A stretch of 30,721 nucleotides of DNA. Source: Chara braunii. Lineage: Eukaryota; Streptophyta; Charophyceae; Charales; Characeae. Made by a program: the position numbers and the translations under genes. The stretch covers positions 102,171 through 132,891 of the forward strand of contig BFEA01001178.1 of NCBI GenBank assembly GCA_003427395.1. Reading direction: 5' to 3'. Below the pieces are notes generated by a model that was not told the origin of the DNA, made no database searches, and saw nothing but the letters and a program-made list of their open reading frames with translations. Positions 8,727 through 17,937 of the stretch are shown here, piece after piece (positions within the stretch are counted from its first letter, which is position 1; each line of letters starts with the position of its first letter).

Positions 8727-8738
8727 TGGTATCAAAGC
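8727..8738 (+). promoter_or_regulatory. Primer-binding site, initiator tRNA-Met type
   Basis: TGGTATCAAAGC follows the LTR end by one base and differs at one position from the usual plant initiator-Met primer site TGGTATCAGAGC. It is where minus-strand DNA synthesis would be primed. Confidence 0.85.
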
Positions 8739-10063
8739 GGATTCTACTTGCTGGCGAGAGAGAGTTGACTTTGCTGCTATAACCCTAACCCTAGTGGTAA
8801 GGGCTAACCACTTAGGGTTAGGGCGGATTTTAGGGTTAAGTGGGGCAGCGTGGTAAAGGGAAGTTGCCCCCACCTGGCAGGGCCGTGTAGGGTCGACACT
8901 AGACTCGACCAGGTTGCTTGAGTGCATGTTTGTGGTGGAGAGACACAAAGTGGGACTTCATGATGCAACTTGAGAGAGGTGACAGTGAAGGGCACCTACA
9001 ACTTGAATCTGGACTTCAAGGAAGACGAGGAGTGACTTTAGGGCTCCCCTCAAGTTAGGCGAGCTTGAGGGTGGCAGCCATATCTGCACCTACGGACTGC
9101 AAGTCGCTGCTTTGATCTTAACATCAACGGGGGATCTGACTTTGTACTTTGGGGTAGATGTTGACCCTCCTAGATGATAGGACACTAGTGTAGAGGATGC
9201 TAATTGGGTTAGGAGGACTATGTAAGAGGGGGGTGAGTTCTTTCATCTCAAGAGCCCGACCACTCAGGTAAGTCCCGTGCCGCCAGGGTGCCCATGTGTG
9301 TGTGCATGGAATTGACTGTCGGTTGGGGTTTTCTGGTTCTTCTCCCATCCTCCATAGTCTTGATTGTGTGTGAGGTGTGTGAACTGCTTACTCACCTAAC
9401 GAGTGAATGAATGGAGTATCTTGCTTGCCATGCTATATCTCTCTACAATGCTTTGTTTATTTCATTTTGAACGGGTGTAGTCTGTAGGTTCTTTCTGGGG
9501 CTAAATTTCATTTTTCAATTTGGTAGGGGCAGAAAGTAGGTCTATGTGGAACTCTTGTAGGTTGGGAACCGGTTTTGACTCCATTGGGACCATTTGGAAC
9601 TAAGTGGGACCGGGTCCAAACGAGAAGGGCCCCTTAGGCCCAAATCTGTTGATGTCAGTTACCTTGCTCTATCTGATTGGGACTCGGAGTTCATGCTTTC
9701 GGACCAGGACACTCGCTGCTGAGGGGATCTCAACTGAGACGTTTTATCAGACTTTACCGCATGATCTGCCGCCTAACTCGCACCTTGGACACCACTCAAT
9801 TCTCTCTTGCATTTACGTAGTACACTTTGAATTTGATTTGCTGTGTCTTCACGGAGCTGAGTTCGACTAGGCTTGAGAAGACCTCATACGAAGTCAAACC
9901 AGTCTGTGTGGCAGAATCAGATCTCTCTGATCTTTTTTTTTTTTTTTGATTGCTCTCCAGTCCAAATGAATTGCCGCTCCGGCTAGGAGTGCTACCTTCT
10001 CTTCTGATTGATTTCAAGCTGTTTCTTTCCTTGGGTTCGCTAAACGCCTGCGTCTACACGATC

Positions 10064-10126
<63 letters not shown>

Positions 10127-10157
10127 AGAGAAGCTTCTGAGTGTTGCTCTTGAGGGA
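8739..10157 (+). other. Long untranslated leader of the LTR element, with hairpin and (GA)n
   Basis: No coding region was recognised between the PBS and gag. A hairpin pairs CCCTAACCCTAGTGG (8783-8797) with CCACTTAGGGTTAGGG (8808-8823). A (GA)n microsatellite lies at 10071-10122, just upstream of gag. A leader of about 1.4 kb is long but not unusual in plant gypsy elements. Confidence 0.65.
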
Positions 10158-10247
10158 GTGAGGAGAGGGAAGAGGAGTGTTCGTCCCAGAAGTGTGAGGA
10201 AGTACGGACCCCTCTTGAGAGACTTGTTGACACCCTCGTCCTCCATC

Positions 10248-11275
10248 ATGGCATCTGCAGCAGAATGGAAGCTGCAAATGGACGCTGCCCCTGAGGCAGA
10301 AAAAGCGCAGTACCAGTTCTTTTATGAGAAAGCATTGAAGAGGGAAGAGGAAGAGAAGGAGAAGGAGAGGGAAGACAAAGTAAAGGCTCATGAACCCATC
10401 TTCAATACCGTGCCCGCCTTAACTGATGTTGAGGTAGAAAAGAAGACTGTTCCACTCCTCAGGGCCTTAGTAGAAGTCCGGGCTGTTGAAGACCATACTG
10501 GCCAACTCGCAAAGGTGTTCGACCAACTCAAGAAGTTGCGCGAGGATATGGCCTGGATGACGCAGCATCACCGTGACCAGCTGCAACAGATTGCTAACTT
10601 GCAGCCGGACCAAAATGTCCTTCCGCCTGCCTACCCTGCTTCTAGTGCTGTGTGTCAGTTCGTTCTTGCCCCTCTAACCGTGTCTTCTTCGTCTTCTTGC
10701 CCCTCTAACCGTGTCTTCTTCGTCTTCTTCCTCTTCTTTGAGTGTGGCCAACATCCTAACCGGATCTGCTGCAGGTCCAAACCCCGCTGTTGCTGCAGCG
10801 ACAAGTGGCAGTGTAGGGCATTCTGGAACTGTTGCAGCCCCGAATTCGGACCCAGCAGGTGCTGGTCTTAGCTGCAGTTTTCCCTACGTGGACAGGAAGG
10901 CGACACAAATTTCGTCTAAGTATGACGGGAAGAACGACATCGAATCTTGGATCAGCTCCATGCGATCCTACTTTGATGTGTTGGGGACACCCCCGGTAAC
11001 TCAGTCGTGGGTCCTAGGGACCAATGTGGAACTCGCCGTAAGGGGCTTCTTAGAAGTCCAAGCTGTACAGTCAGGCTATTAAAGAATAGACCTGAACAAA
11101 TGGCTGAAGGCTACGCCTATACCCGCACTCGAGGAACTCTTGATTAAACAATATGTTGATCCACATGCTGCAGCCAATGCTAGACTTAAAGCTTGACAAG
11201 CTCAAGCACAACAAGTGGACCGGTGTCAGGCGGCCACAAGCAGTATGCTGCCTGAAATCTACGGTTTTGGGACTT
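10248..11275 (+). pseudogene. gag-like capsid pseudogene of the LTR element
   Basis: Gag packages retrotransposon RNA. The ATG at 10248 opens a protein with a charged coiled-coil-like segment (EEEEKEKEREDK) and an amphipathic helix (LAKVFDQLKKLREDMAWM). The frame then switches, because of a 31-bp tandem duplication at 10665-10726, to a Ser-rich linker and a capsid-like core (KYDGKNDIESWISSMRSYFD ... RGFLEVQAV). TAA at 11080-11082 ends it, but similar coding continues (LNKWLKATP, LIKQYVDPHAA) with a further TGA and frameshift to about 11275. An in-frame upstream ATG at 10158 is possible. No zinc knuckle, protease or RT follows, so the element is cut off at about 11280. Confidence 0.7.
10665..10726 (+). 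repeat. 31-bp tandem duplication that frameshifts gag
   Basis: CTTGCCCCTCTAACCGTGTC followed by TTCTTCGTCTT occurs at 10665-10695 and again at 10696-10726. Subtracting 31 nt puts the downstream gag frame back in register with the upstream one. Confidence 0.92.
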
Positions 11276-11279
11276 AGGC

Positions 11280-12180
11280 GCAAAGACGAGTCTGAGTTTT
11301 GACGGTACTCTGGTTAGACCAGGCAGTGAATTAGGGGAGCTCAGGGCGCCCTTGAATTCGGGCGCGCTGAACCTTACGGGTAACCCTCAAAGATGGCGAG
11401 ATGGGTGGTCGCACTCGGCACATCAACGAACCGTCATTTCCGGCCGATCAGAGGGTTAGACCTGGATTGGCCTGCCGCGGGGAGGCATCGCGGGAACTGA
11501 CCTCGCAGCCACATCTTTGGCGGCATACGACCGGGGCCGAAATGAGGCCTCAAATTTTTGTCTATTTTAGTACCATAATTAAAGATGGGGAAAAGGGATT
11601 ACAATCAGTAGGGGAGAAGGGAAAAACATAATATCCCTTAATTTTTTTATTTTTTATGGCATTTAATTCAAGGGGGAATACCCTTGTTATTTTATGTTCC
11701 CGCCAATGAAATTAAAAACATAGAAAAAGATTAGAAATGGTAAAAGAGAAAAGAAACAAAAGGAATTCGGCCATTTATTTAAACTTTCTCGGAATTTTAT
11801 TTTGGGGATCTTACGGTTAATTTACTATTTCCAACAATAGAATTAAGGAAAGGGAAGAATGATGAAAAATGATGAAAGGAACGGGAAACCATGATTATTA
11901 GGAGATTGGCCTAATTTCACCTCGATTACCCGCCTTTAGCTCTGACCCCGGATTGAACATTTTCCCCGGATTTTAACAAGTTTTCACTACTGCCGATGGT
12001 CGAGGTTCCCTGCGTCGCTTTCCCTGGTTTGCTTGATTACTAACATTACCGCATTTGGGATGTTCAGAGAGCGGGAGTCGCATGGACAGCATGGGGTGGT
12101 GCTACCTTGGGTCGACTATGGTGTTTGGTTCAGTACGGATACGAGGGTTGTTACGGAGTGGCTTCGTACTACGGTGTCTG
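11280..12180. other. Unassigned noncoding sequence with an AT-rich block
   Basis: Gag similarity stops near 11275. A GC-rich stretch with a short hairpin (GCGCCC...GGGCGC near 11346-11366) is followed by an AT-rich block at about 11535-11930. No gene is supported. Confidence 0.55.
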
Positions 12181-12184
12181 GCGT

Positions 12185-12850
12185 GTTTCAGGTGCGGTAT
12201 GGGCCCGGTGACAGTTGTTTCACTATGGTGGCTTATTTTCAGGTTTGGGACAGTTGCGGAATTATCATGGCATGGTTGTACGGGTTCGGCATCCTCGTGG
12301 CACAGCAGCCCGGTACTGGATTTTGGGTCTGGTCAGGTTCGGTGGCATCGTGGTGTTTCGTTTCAGGTTCGACGCCCTCACGACGATTTATTTCAGGTTC
12401 GGGACCTCTGCGGTGATTTATTATCAGGTCTGGGACCACTACGGTAGTTTATTTCAGGTTCGGAACCTTCTCGGCGGGTGATTTCACGTTCGGTGCTATC
12501 TTGACGTCTCCATGGGTCAAGTTTCGGTATGTCGGCATGACATTCAGGTTCGGTACAAGATCAACATCGGTGTGTTGCAGGCTATCCAGGTTCGGATTTG
12601 ATACGGTACGGTGCTCCGCCTTGGGTTGGTACTGTGCGGCAGCGGGTCCGTGGTACACTCGTCAGGAAGAGGTTCGGTGGTTTCACAAGACTGCCATGCT
12701 GCGCGGTGTTTGACGTGCTTCTGGTTCGGAATTGGTTCGTCATCGGTAAGGTACAGGTCACTGCAGTAGAGATGTACTCCCGGATCGGCTCCATGATGAT
12801 ACGGGATGGGCTTCAGCAATGTCGAAGGTTATTTCAGGTTTGGCATTGAC
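12185..12850. repeat. Degenerate ~30-bp minisatellite (TTTCAGGTTCGG motif)
   Basis: Units of 30-31 bp begin at about 12361, 12391, 12421, 12452 and 12482, each starting TTTCAGGTTCGG or a variant. More diverged copies of the motif occur at about 12188, 12236, 12327, 12543, 12586 and 12831. Open frames here merely read the repeat. Confidence 0.85.
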
Positions 12851-14980
12851 GGGCATTGACTGGGTTCTCGGCCTCGTGATATGATCTGAGATACTTCGTG
12901 AAGATCAGGCAGCTTGGGGAGATTAGTTTCGTGAATTTTGGTGCTGGAATGTCAGGTCTGGGACCAATATGTTCCGGCGTTTTTCTTGGTATGGCGAGCG
13001 GTGCGGGATCGGAACTCCTGGGAACGGTGCTCCACTTCCCTTCAAAACTGCTATGGTATGATATTGGTTGTGGTGTTTTACATTGGGATGACTGGGATAC
13101 TGTTTTTTTTTGCGGTATGCCACCCTGTTCAGATTCAGTGCTTGTCTTTAGATCATGGTAATTGGACCAGCGGCAGAGACTGTGCGATCACTAGTCAACG
13201 AGGAGAAGGCGTTGGCCCTGTGAGAACTGCTGCATGGTTGGGCAGTGCGGGGAGGACTGTGTGGGCCTAAAGCTGGTGCCACCGTACCTGCGCAGAGCCA
13301 GTAGCCGTGGTACGGCCTTATAGCTCGTGCCGCTGCGTTTACCCGAGCCCTGGTACCGCGGGTATTGGTGAGGTCCTCGACCGCTGGACTACACGGGCCG
13401 AGAAGGACTGAACCTTTTCTCTTGGCCCAGGGCCTGCAGCTGCGGTGTCTGCTCGGGGTGGATCCGAAGGGGGCCGGTACCTCTCAGTTCTCGAGCACGG
13501 GGCTTGAGCGTTGAGCCTGGCGCAGGAATCCACATATAACCAGGATAGACACCAGAAAGGGGGGGACATTCGGGCGAGTGGCCAGACAAGTGTGCCTGGT
13601 GTACCCCGCCCACAGAAATGTGCCGGACAGGGTTGAAGTCCGAACTGGAGCGTGAGAGATGGGACAAGCCTGGTGAGCGCTGCGAGCGCAAACGTTCTGC
13701 AGAGCTCGCCCGTGCCTACGGTTGTGTCAGTCATCATGAGGGTGTGAGCTACTTACTAGATGGTCTGGGCGGTAGGTGAGTTCCAGCGAGGGAAAGTGAG
13801 AGGGAACCTTGTACTTGGCGCGTCACAACGAGGGCTATCGACCATCGTGAAGGGATGAGTAAGAGGTTGGGGAGGAGCGGAAGCTCTTCTAACAAAGGGT
13901 ACATGAGCTGTAAGACACAGAGTGAGCGGGCGGGTTGAGGAGAAAATAAGTGAGCAGGTAAACAAAACGAGAATGCACTAAGAGGGAGGGGGCGTGAGAC
14001 TGCCTGTGTGCACGCTTTCCGAGTGGCTGAACCAAGCCCTTTCAGCAGATGGGTTCTTTTTTATCTTGAGCAGCGAGTCTAGTGCGTCAACGACTGAGTT
14101 CAAAGAGTGCGCTGAGCATAAGGGGAAAAAGCGCCTCGGCGTCTCTCCCTACAACGAACATTTCCCCTGATGTGAACCTGAACCGCCGCGGTCGAGACCA
14201 AAACTACGGAGGGGCGAAGTGAATCGAGAAGGAAAGGATTGCTCGTGAGATTTGAGTACCAGCACGGGTTCGCTCAAGTAAAGCAGTAGTGGGACAAAAG
14301 GGGGAGATTTTGAAGTGGGCGAAGTCCACCCGTATGATTGGAAAACGTGTGTAAGGCCGAGTGCTCAGGAGAGGGGAAAGAGAGCGAGGACATGCAATGA
14401 GGAGATAAAGTGGGGGGGAAGAAGTAAGAGAAGAGGTGTGGGGGCATGCCAGGTGTACCCAGTCCACTTCGGAAAGGTATGCAGGCGGGGGCAGTTGAGG
14501 GACGCGCCAGGCGTTCGCANCTGCCTCGTGCGGATGACCAGTGGAGGTTGGTTCAACAAGGGGGAGACGGTGTGCAAGGTGTACCTAGCACGCTATCACG
14601 TCCCGAAACGGGCAAGGTCAATGTGCACAGTGGACGGATCAGTCTTCGGATTCCCGCTGAATGAGTGACCACGTACTCTCGCTGCTGCCGAGGCTTGCCT
14701 GGTGCGAGCGAGCCTTCTACTGCTGACTGGCGCTCATGTGAAAAGCCGGGTTTGGGAGAACTGGCGCTGGAAGTCTGAAGTTGGTGGGTCTGACTGGAGG
14801 AGCTCGGTTCAGTGTGGGGGAACGTGCCTGGTGTTCGCTGCCTACGACGCAGCACGTTTCGTTGCGCCGGGCAGACAACAGTGGGGGGGGGACATCCCTC
14901 CCGCGAAGGAGTGATCAGTTGTACTACAGAATACGAGATCCCCCCTTTCTTGCGAATGTGAAACCAGTTCGTGGAAGGAC
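12851..14980. other. Unassigned; dispersed degenerate repeats, no gene
   Basis: No domain was recognisable on either strand. A motif resembling GTGCCTGGTGTACCC recurs loosely near 13590, 14447, 14570 and 14825, suggesting an old, heavily diverged repeat. An ambiguous base lies at 14520. Confidence 0.5.
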
Positions 14981-14982
14981 TT

Positions 14983-15115
14983 CGGACCAGTCATCTCCTT
15001 AAACAGGTAAACAGTTTCTACCTCCGGTAATCGGACCAGCCATCTTCATAATCAGGAGAACAAGTTACTATCTTCGGTAATCGGACCAACCATCATCTCG
15101 CTGATAATCGGGACA
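14983..15115. repeat. ~50-bp tandem repeat, about 2.5 units
   Basis: CGGACCA(G/A)(C/T)CATC starts units at 14983, 15032 and 15082, with CGGTAAT closing the first two. Confidence 0.8.
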
Positions 15116-15219
15116 GCCCTTCACTCAATGGTGAGAAGCTTAACGGGTCTATCGCCGATGATCTGTCTGGCCAATCTGTTGAAAGCACGAACAACTTACA
15201 CGATAGCACGTAGCGAGAT

Positions 15220-15302
15220 GAAACGGCGGGTGAGAGTGTGAACGGCGGGTGAGAGTGTGAACAGCGGGTGAGAGTGAGAACAACGGGTGAGAGTAAGAAC
15301 GG
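15220..15302. repeat. 19-bp minisatellite, about 4 units
   Basis: Units of GTGAGAGTGTGAACGGCGG with one to three changes run in tandem. Confidence 0.93.
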
Positions 15303-15535
15303 CTGTGGGAGAGAGCAGCGAGAGGGAACAACGGAAGGGAAGAATCGTTCCGAGAAAAGAGAAGGTCAGCGAGAGGAGAAGGGTCATTTCCGGTCGCTTT
15401 ATTTGTTCATGTACTCGAAAAAAAATAGTTCCGTTTGGCCGGCTATTTTACCATTTCAAACAGTCATTACATCTGATGATCAGACCAGTGGAGTCGCCAC
15501 CTTCTCAAGCAGACAAACAATTCTGGTCCCTGATG

Positions 15536-15598
15536 AATAAAACGACCATTTTTTTATAAAAAAAAAAAAAAAAAAAAAAAAATAATAATAATAATAAT
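15536..15598 (+). other. Retroposon-like 3' end: AATAAA, poly-A, (AAT)n
   Basis: AATAAA at 15536-15541 is followed about 17 bp later by roughly 25 A (from 15558) and then (AAT)n. This is the layout of a reverse-transcribed polyadenylated RNA inserted in plus orientation. Its 5' end and identity are unknown; some of the noncoding block upstream may belong to it. Confidence 0.6.
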
Positions 15599-16059
15599 TT
15601 ACTTTATTTTATATCTTTTATGTTTAATACTGATGATCTGATCTTCTGCTCTCGCAAACGAGTAAGCAGTCCCAAAGGCATAAGAGTTGGTCAATTGAGT
15701 TGGAAGGCGAACAATCAGAGATTCTCGTTGACCAGGGGCGTCTGTTCCTACTCAGTTTCGCCGCGGGTAAGCGGACGGTTTTTATTTTCTCGTTTCCCTC
15801 GAAGAGCATACGCAGAGCAGGAGAAAGAGAAACAGACCGAGAGAGTGAATAGAGGGAGGGAGAGGACAAAAATCGAGAGAGAGCGAAGGGAAACGGAGTG
15901 GAGAAAGAGATTTTGGAAAGAGAGACCCACTAGTGCCCCCTTTATGGGCCTCCTAGATGCAGCACCAACCTTGGAGATGAAGATGCAAGTCCACCATAGG
16001 CAAAAGGTAAGTCTTCTTCCTGGTTCCCACTCCTTCCTGATCCTTCGACCTCCATAGCC
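15599..16059. other. Unassigned; no convincing gene
   Basis: A 145-codon plus-strand frame covers most of this stretch. Its product is Arg/Glu-rich where the DNA is purine-rich, and no domain is recognisable. I do not call it a gene. Confidence 0.5.
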
Positions 16060-16061
16060 TA

Positions 16062-16165
16062 CCGTCTTCACCCGAATAGAACGCCCGGTCATTACAACTG
16101 TATTGGTGCACCTTTTAGTCTAGATACAGAGATAATGACCGGGCATTCTATTCGGGTGAAGATGG
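16062..16165 (+). mobile_element. MITE copy 3 (TA target site), 104 bp
   Basis: Terminal inverted repeats CCGTCTTCACCCGAATAGAA and the matching right end lie between TA at 16060-16061 and 16166-16167. The interior (GCACCTTTTAG, GATAATGACCGGGC) matches copy 2 in the same orientation. Confidence 0.9.
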
Positions 16166-16174
16166 TAGCTGGAG

Positions 16175-16690
16175 GTCCTCCCTCACCTCCATAGCCAATG
16201 ACTACTTGTACAGCTCCATAGCCATGGAGGTCTTACTTATCCCCCTCCAGGTTCACCTTCTCCTTCCAGGAACTCCACTGTGTCTCCCTCTTGAAAGACC
16301 AGGCCCTGGCCCATCACGGCCCTGGCCCATCACGGCCCTGTCGAATTGCTGGGAAATCCCTACTGGGTCGCAAGCCAATTTTACTTATGTCCCTGGGTGC
16401 TAAACTACCCCCAACCTATCCTACCGCTAACTTTTAGTCCTCCCCCTGGCGTTTCTTGATCCCTACCTTGTCCCTGTCCGAGGGACAACCACACATGCAT
16501 GGCCAACAATGTTAGAGGTCCTTCTCCCTCACCTCCATAGCTGATGACTACTTCTAACACCTCCCTACTACACCTCCCTACTACACCTCCCTACTACACC
16601 TCCATAGCCATGGAGGTCTTGCTTATCCTTGTCCAGCTTCACTTTCTCCTTCCAGGAGCTCCGCCGATTCTCCCTCTTGGAGCAGGAGCA
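16175..16690. repeat. Diverged direct duplication ~345 bp apart, with 13-bp and 16-bp tandem repeats
   Basis: CACCTCCATAGC(C/T)(A/G)ATGACTACTT occurs near 16187 and 16530. Both copies continue into CATAGCCATGGAGGTCTT, then CTTCTCCTTCCAGGA and CTCCCTCTTG. The second copy contains three 13-bp units (ACCTCCCTACTAC, 16559-16597). The first is followed by two units of GGCCCTGGCCCATCAC near 16308-16336. Confidence 0.85.
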
Positions 16691-16789
16691 TGACTGTTGC
16701 GTGCATGAGCGGGATGCTCATTGCAGCAAATGATAGTTGCTGCCTCTGGCCTGCAGTACCTCCCAGCCGGATTGTCTCAAAGTTCAGTT

Positions 16790-16837
16790 TTGCATTATGA
16801 ATGAGGGAGGATCATAACAATTTTTTTTATCAGAGAC
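16790..16837 (+). mobile_element. Probable end of a second 5' LTR plus eroded primer-binding site
   Basis: GAGGATCATAACA ends at 16819 and resembles the LTR end at 8725 (AGGATCGTAACA). It is followed by a T-run and ATCAGAGAC (to about 16837), which resembles the 3' part of the initiator-Met primer site. The LTR's start was not located. Confidence 0.45.
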
Positions 16838-16935
16838 GACCTTACTTGTTGGTGTTAGATGATCAATCTGCCCTAACACCCATTCTAGGTTATAGTTTGG
16901 GCAACTAAATCTCAGATTAGGTCATGGTTAGGGTT

Positions 16936-17286
16936 GATTAGGGCGGCAAGTGGCTTACCTTCTGCCCCAACCTCAATTCGGAGAGTTGTTGGATCATAAA
17001 TACCTCGGATTACGGTTGGGATGAAGGATTAGCATTTGGGGAGATGAGGGCGTAGTGCAGTGGAGCAAAGAGGGTGAATTAAGAAGGTGGATGGCACTCT
17101 TGCAGGAGGACCTCCGGAAGGACAAGTGTGACCAGAAGGGTTCCTCTTCAGCAGGTGAGCTGAAGGAGAGTGGCTACGACGTCCAAACTAATCAAGATGA
17201 TTCCCACCATAATCCGAGATATTTATGATCCAACTACTCTCGGAATTAAGGTTCGGGCAGCAGGTAAGTCACTTGCCACTCTAATC
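16936..17286. repeat. Large foldback: ~90-bp inverted arms, ~173-bp loop
   Basis: The left arm (16936-17023) includes GGATCATAAATACCTCGGAT. The right arm (17197-17286) contains its reverse complement with changes (ATCCGAGATATTTATGATCC). I judge about 80% identity by eye over the whole arms. The loop shows no coding sequence. A transcript could form a long hairpin. Confidence 0.85.
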
Positions 17287-17843
17287 TAGAGGTATTTTGC
17301 TTGACATCTCGTCATTACCTTTTGGCCAACTATGGCCATTAGGTGTTGTATAACCTTCTCAGTACTCTGACGAGCGACAACTGTCTTGAGGGGGGAGGAA
17401 GGTGGCCAGGCGGAAATCAAGTTTAGTCTTCTCTCCAACCTGTGATACTCAATGTGTGGAGGAGTGAATATGGGTCAGCCAGGTGTCCTCTTGAGAGTAG
17501 AATCCGAGACCACCTTTTGTTATTTGGTGGACTATGGTCGAGGAGCTCTGAAATAGAGTGATTATTGAGAGCATGAAGGTAATCAATATATCGATACGTT
17601 TGCATGCAGAGGGAATGAAGATGGAAAATGCGGTTCTCAATGAAGCGCTTGATTAATACATGTTTGCATTTGAAGAAGTAGACAGTGCACTATGTGGGGA
17701 AGGAAGTTCCACAGGTATACATTGTATCTCCATACATTTTATGCCGGACGTAGTGTAACATTATCTACTCAACCATCGTGTGGAAGAGAATGATGTCAGG
17801 CTTAGATACCCAGAACCTGTTCTCTGTTCGTTTTCAGGCTATT
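17287..17843. other. No gene recognised
   Basis: Only short frames without motifs occur here. The stretch ends at the target duplication of the U6 retropseudogene. Confidence 0.55.
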
Positions 17844-17861
17844 AGGTTTCTTTTGAACACT

Positions 17862-17937
17862 GCCCTTCTGGACATCCATTGAAATTGGAGCGGTACAGAG
17901 AAGATTAGCATGGCCTCTGCACAAAGGTGACACACGC
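17862..17937 (+). pseudogene. U6 snRNA pseudogene, 5' part
   Basis: U6 is the catalytic spliceosomal RNA. This segment follows the conserved U6 sequence from its 5' stem-loop (GCCCTTCTGGACATCC) through the ACAGAGA box (17895-17901) and the adjacent AGATTAGCATGGCC containing the AGC triad, to GGTGACACAC. It then breaks into gypsy RT sequence at about 17938. No TATA or upstream promoter element was seen in the preceding 60 bp, and substitutions are numerous, so it is a pseudogene. The 3' part is at 21494. Confidence 0.9.

Noticed and set aside
8781-8823. Telomere-like CCCTAA/TTAGGG motifs
   Set aside because: Only two repeats on each side, arranged as a hairpin inside an LTR-element leader; not an interstitial telomere.
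10040-10391. Minus-strand ORFs with Ser/Leu repeats opposite gag
   Set aside because: They read the (GA)n microsatellite and the antisense of gag.
15620-16057. 145-codon plus-strand ORF
   Set aside because: The Arg/Glu-rich middle mirrors purine-rich DNA and no domain is visible.
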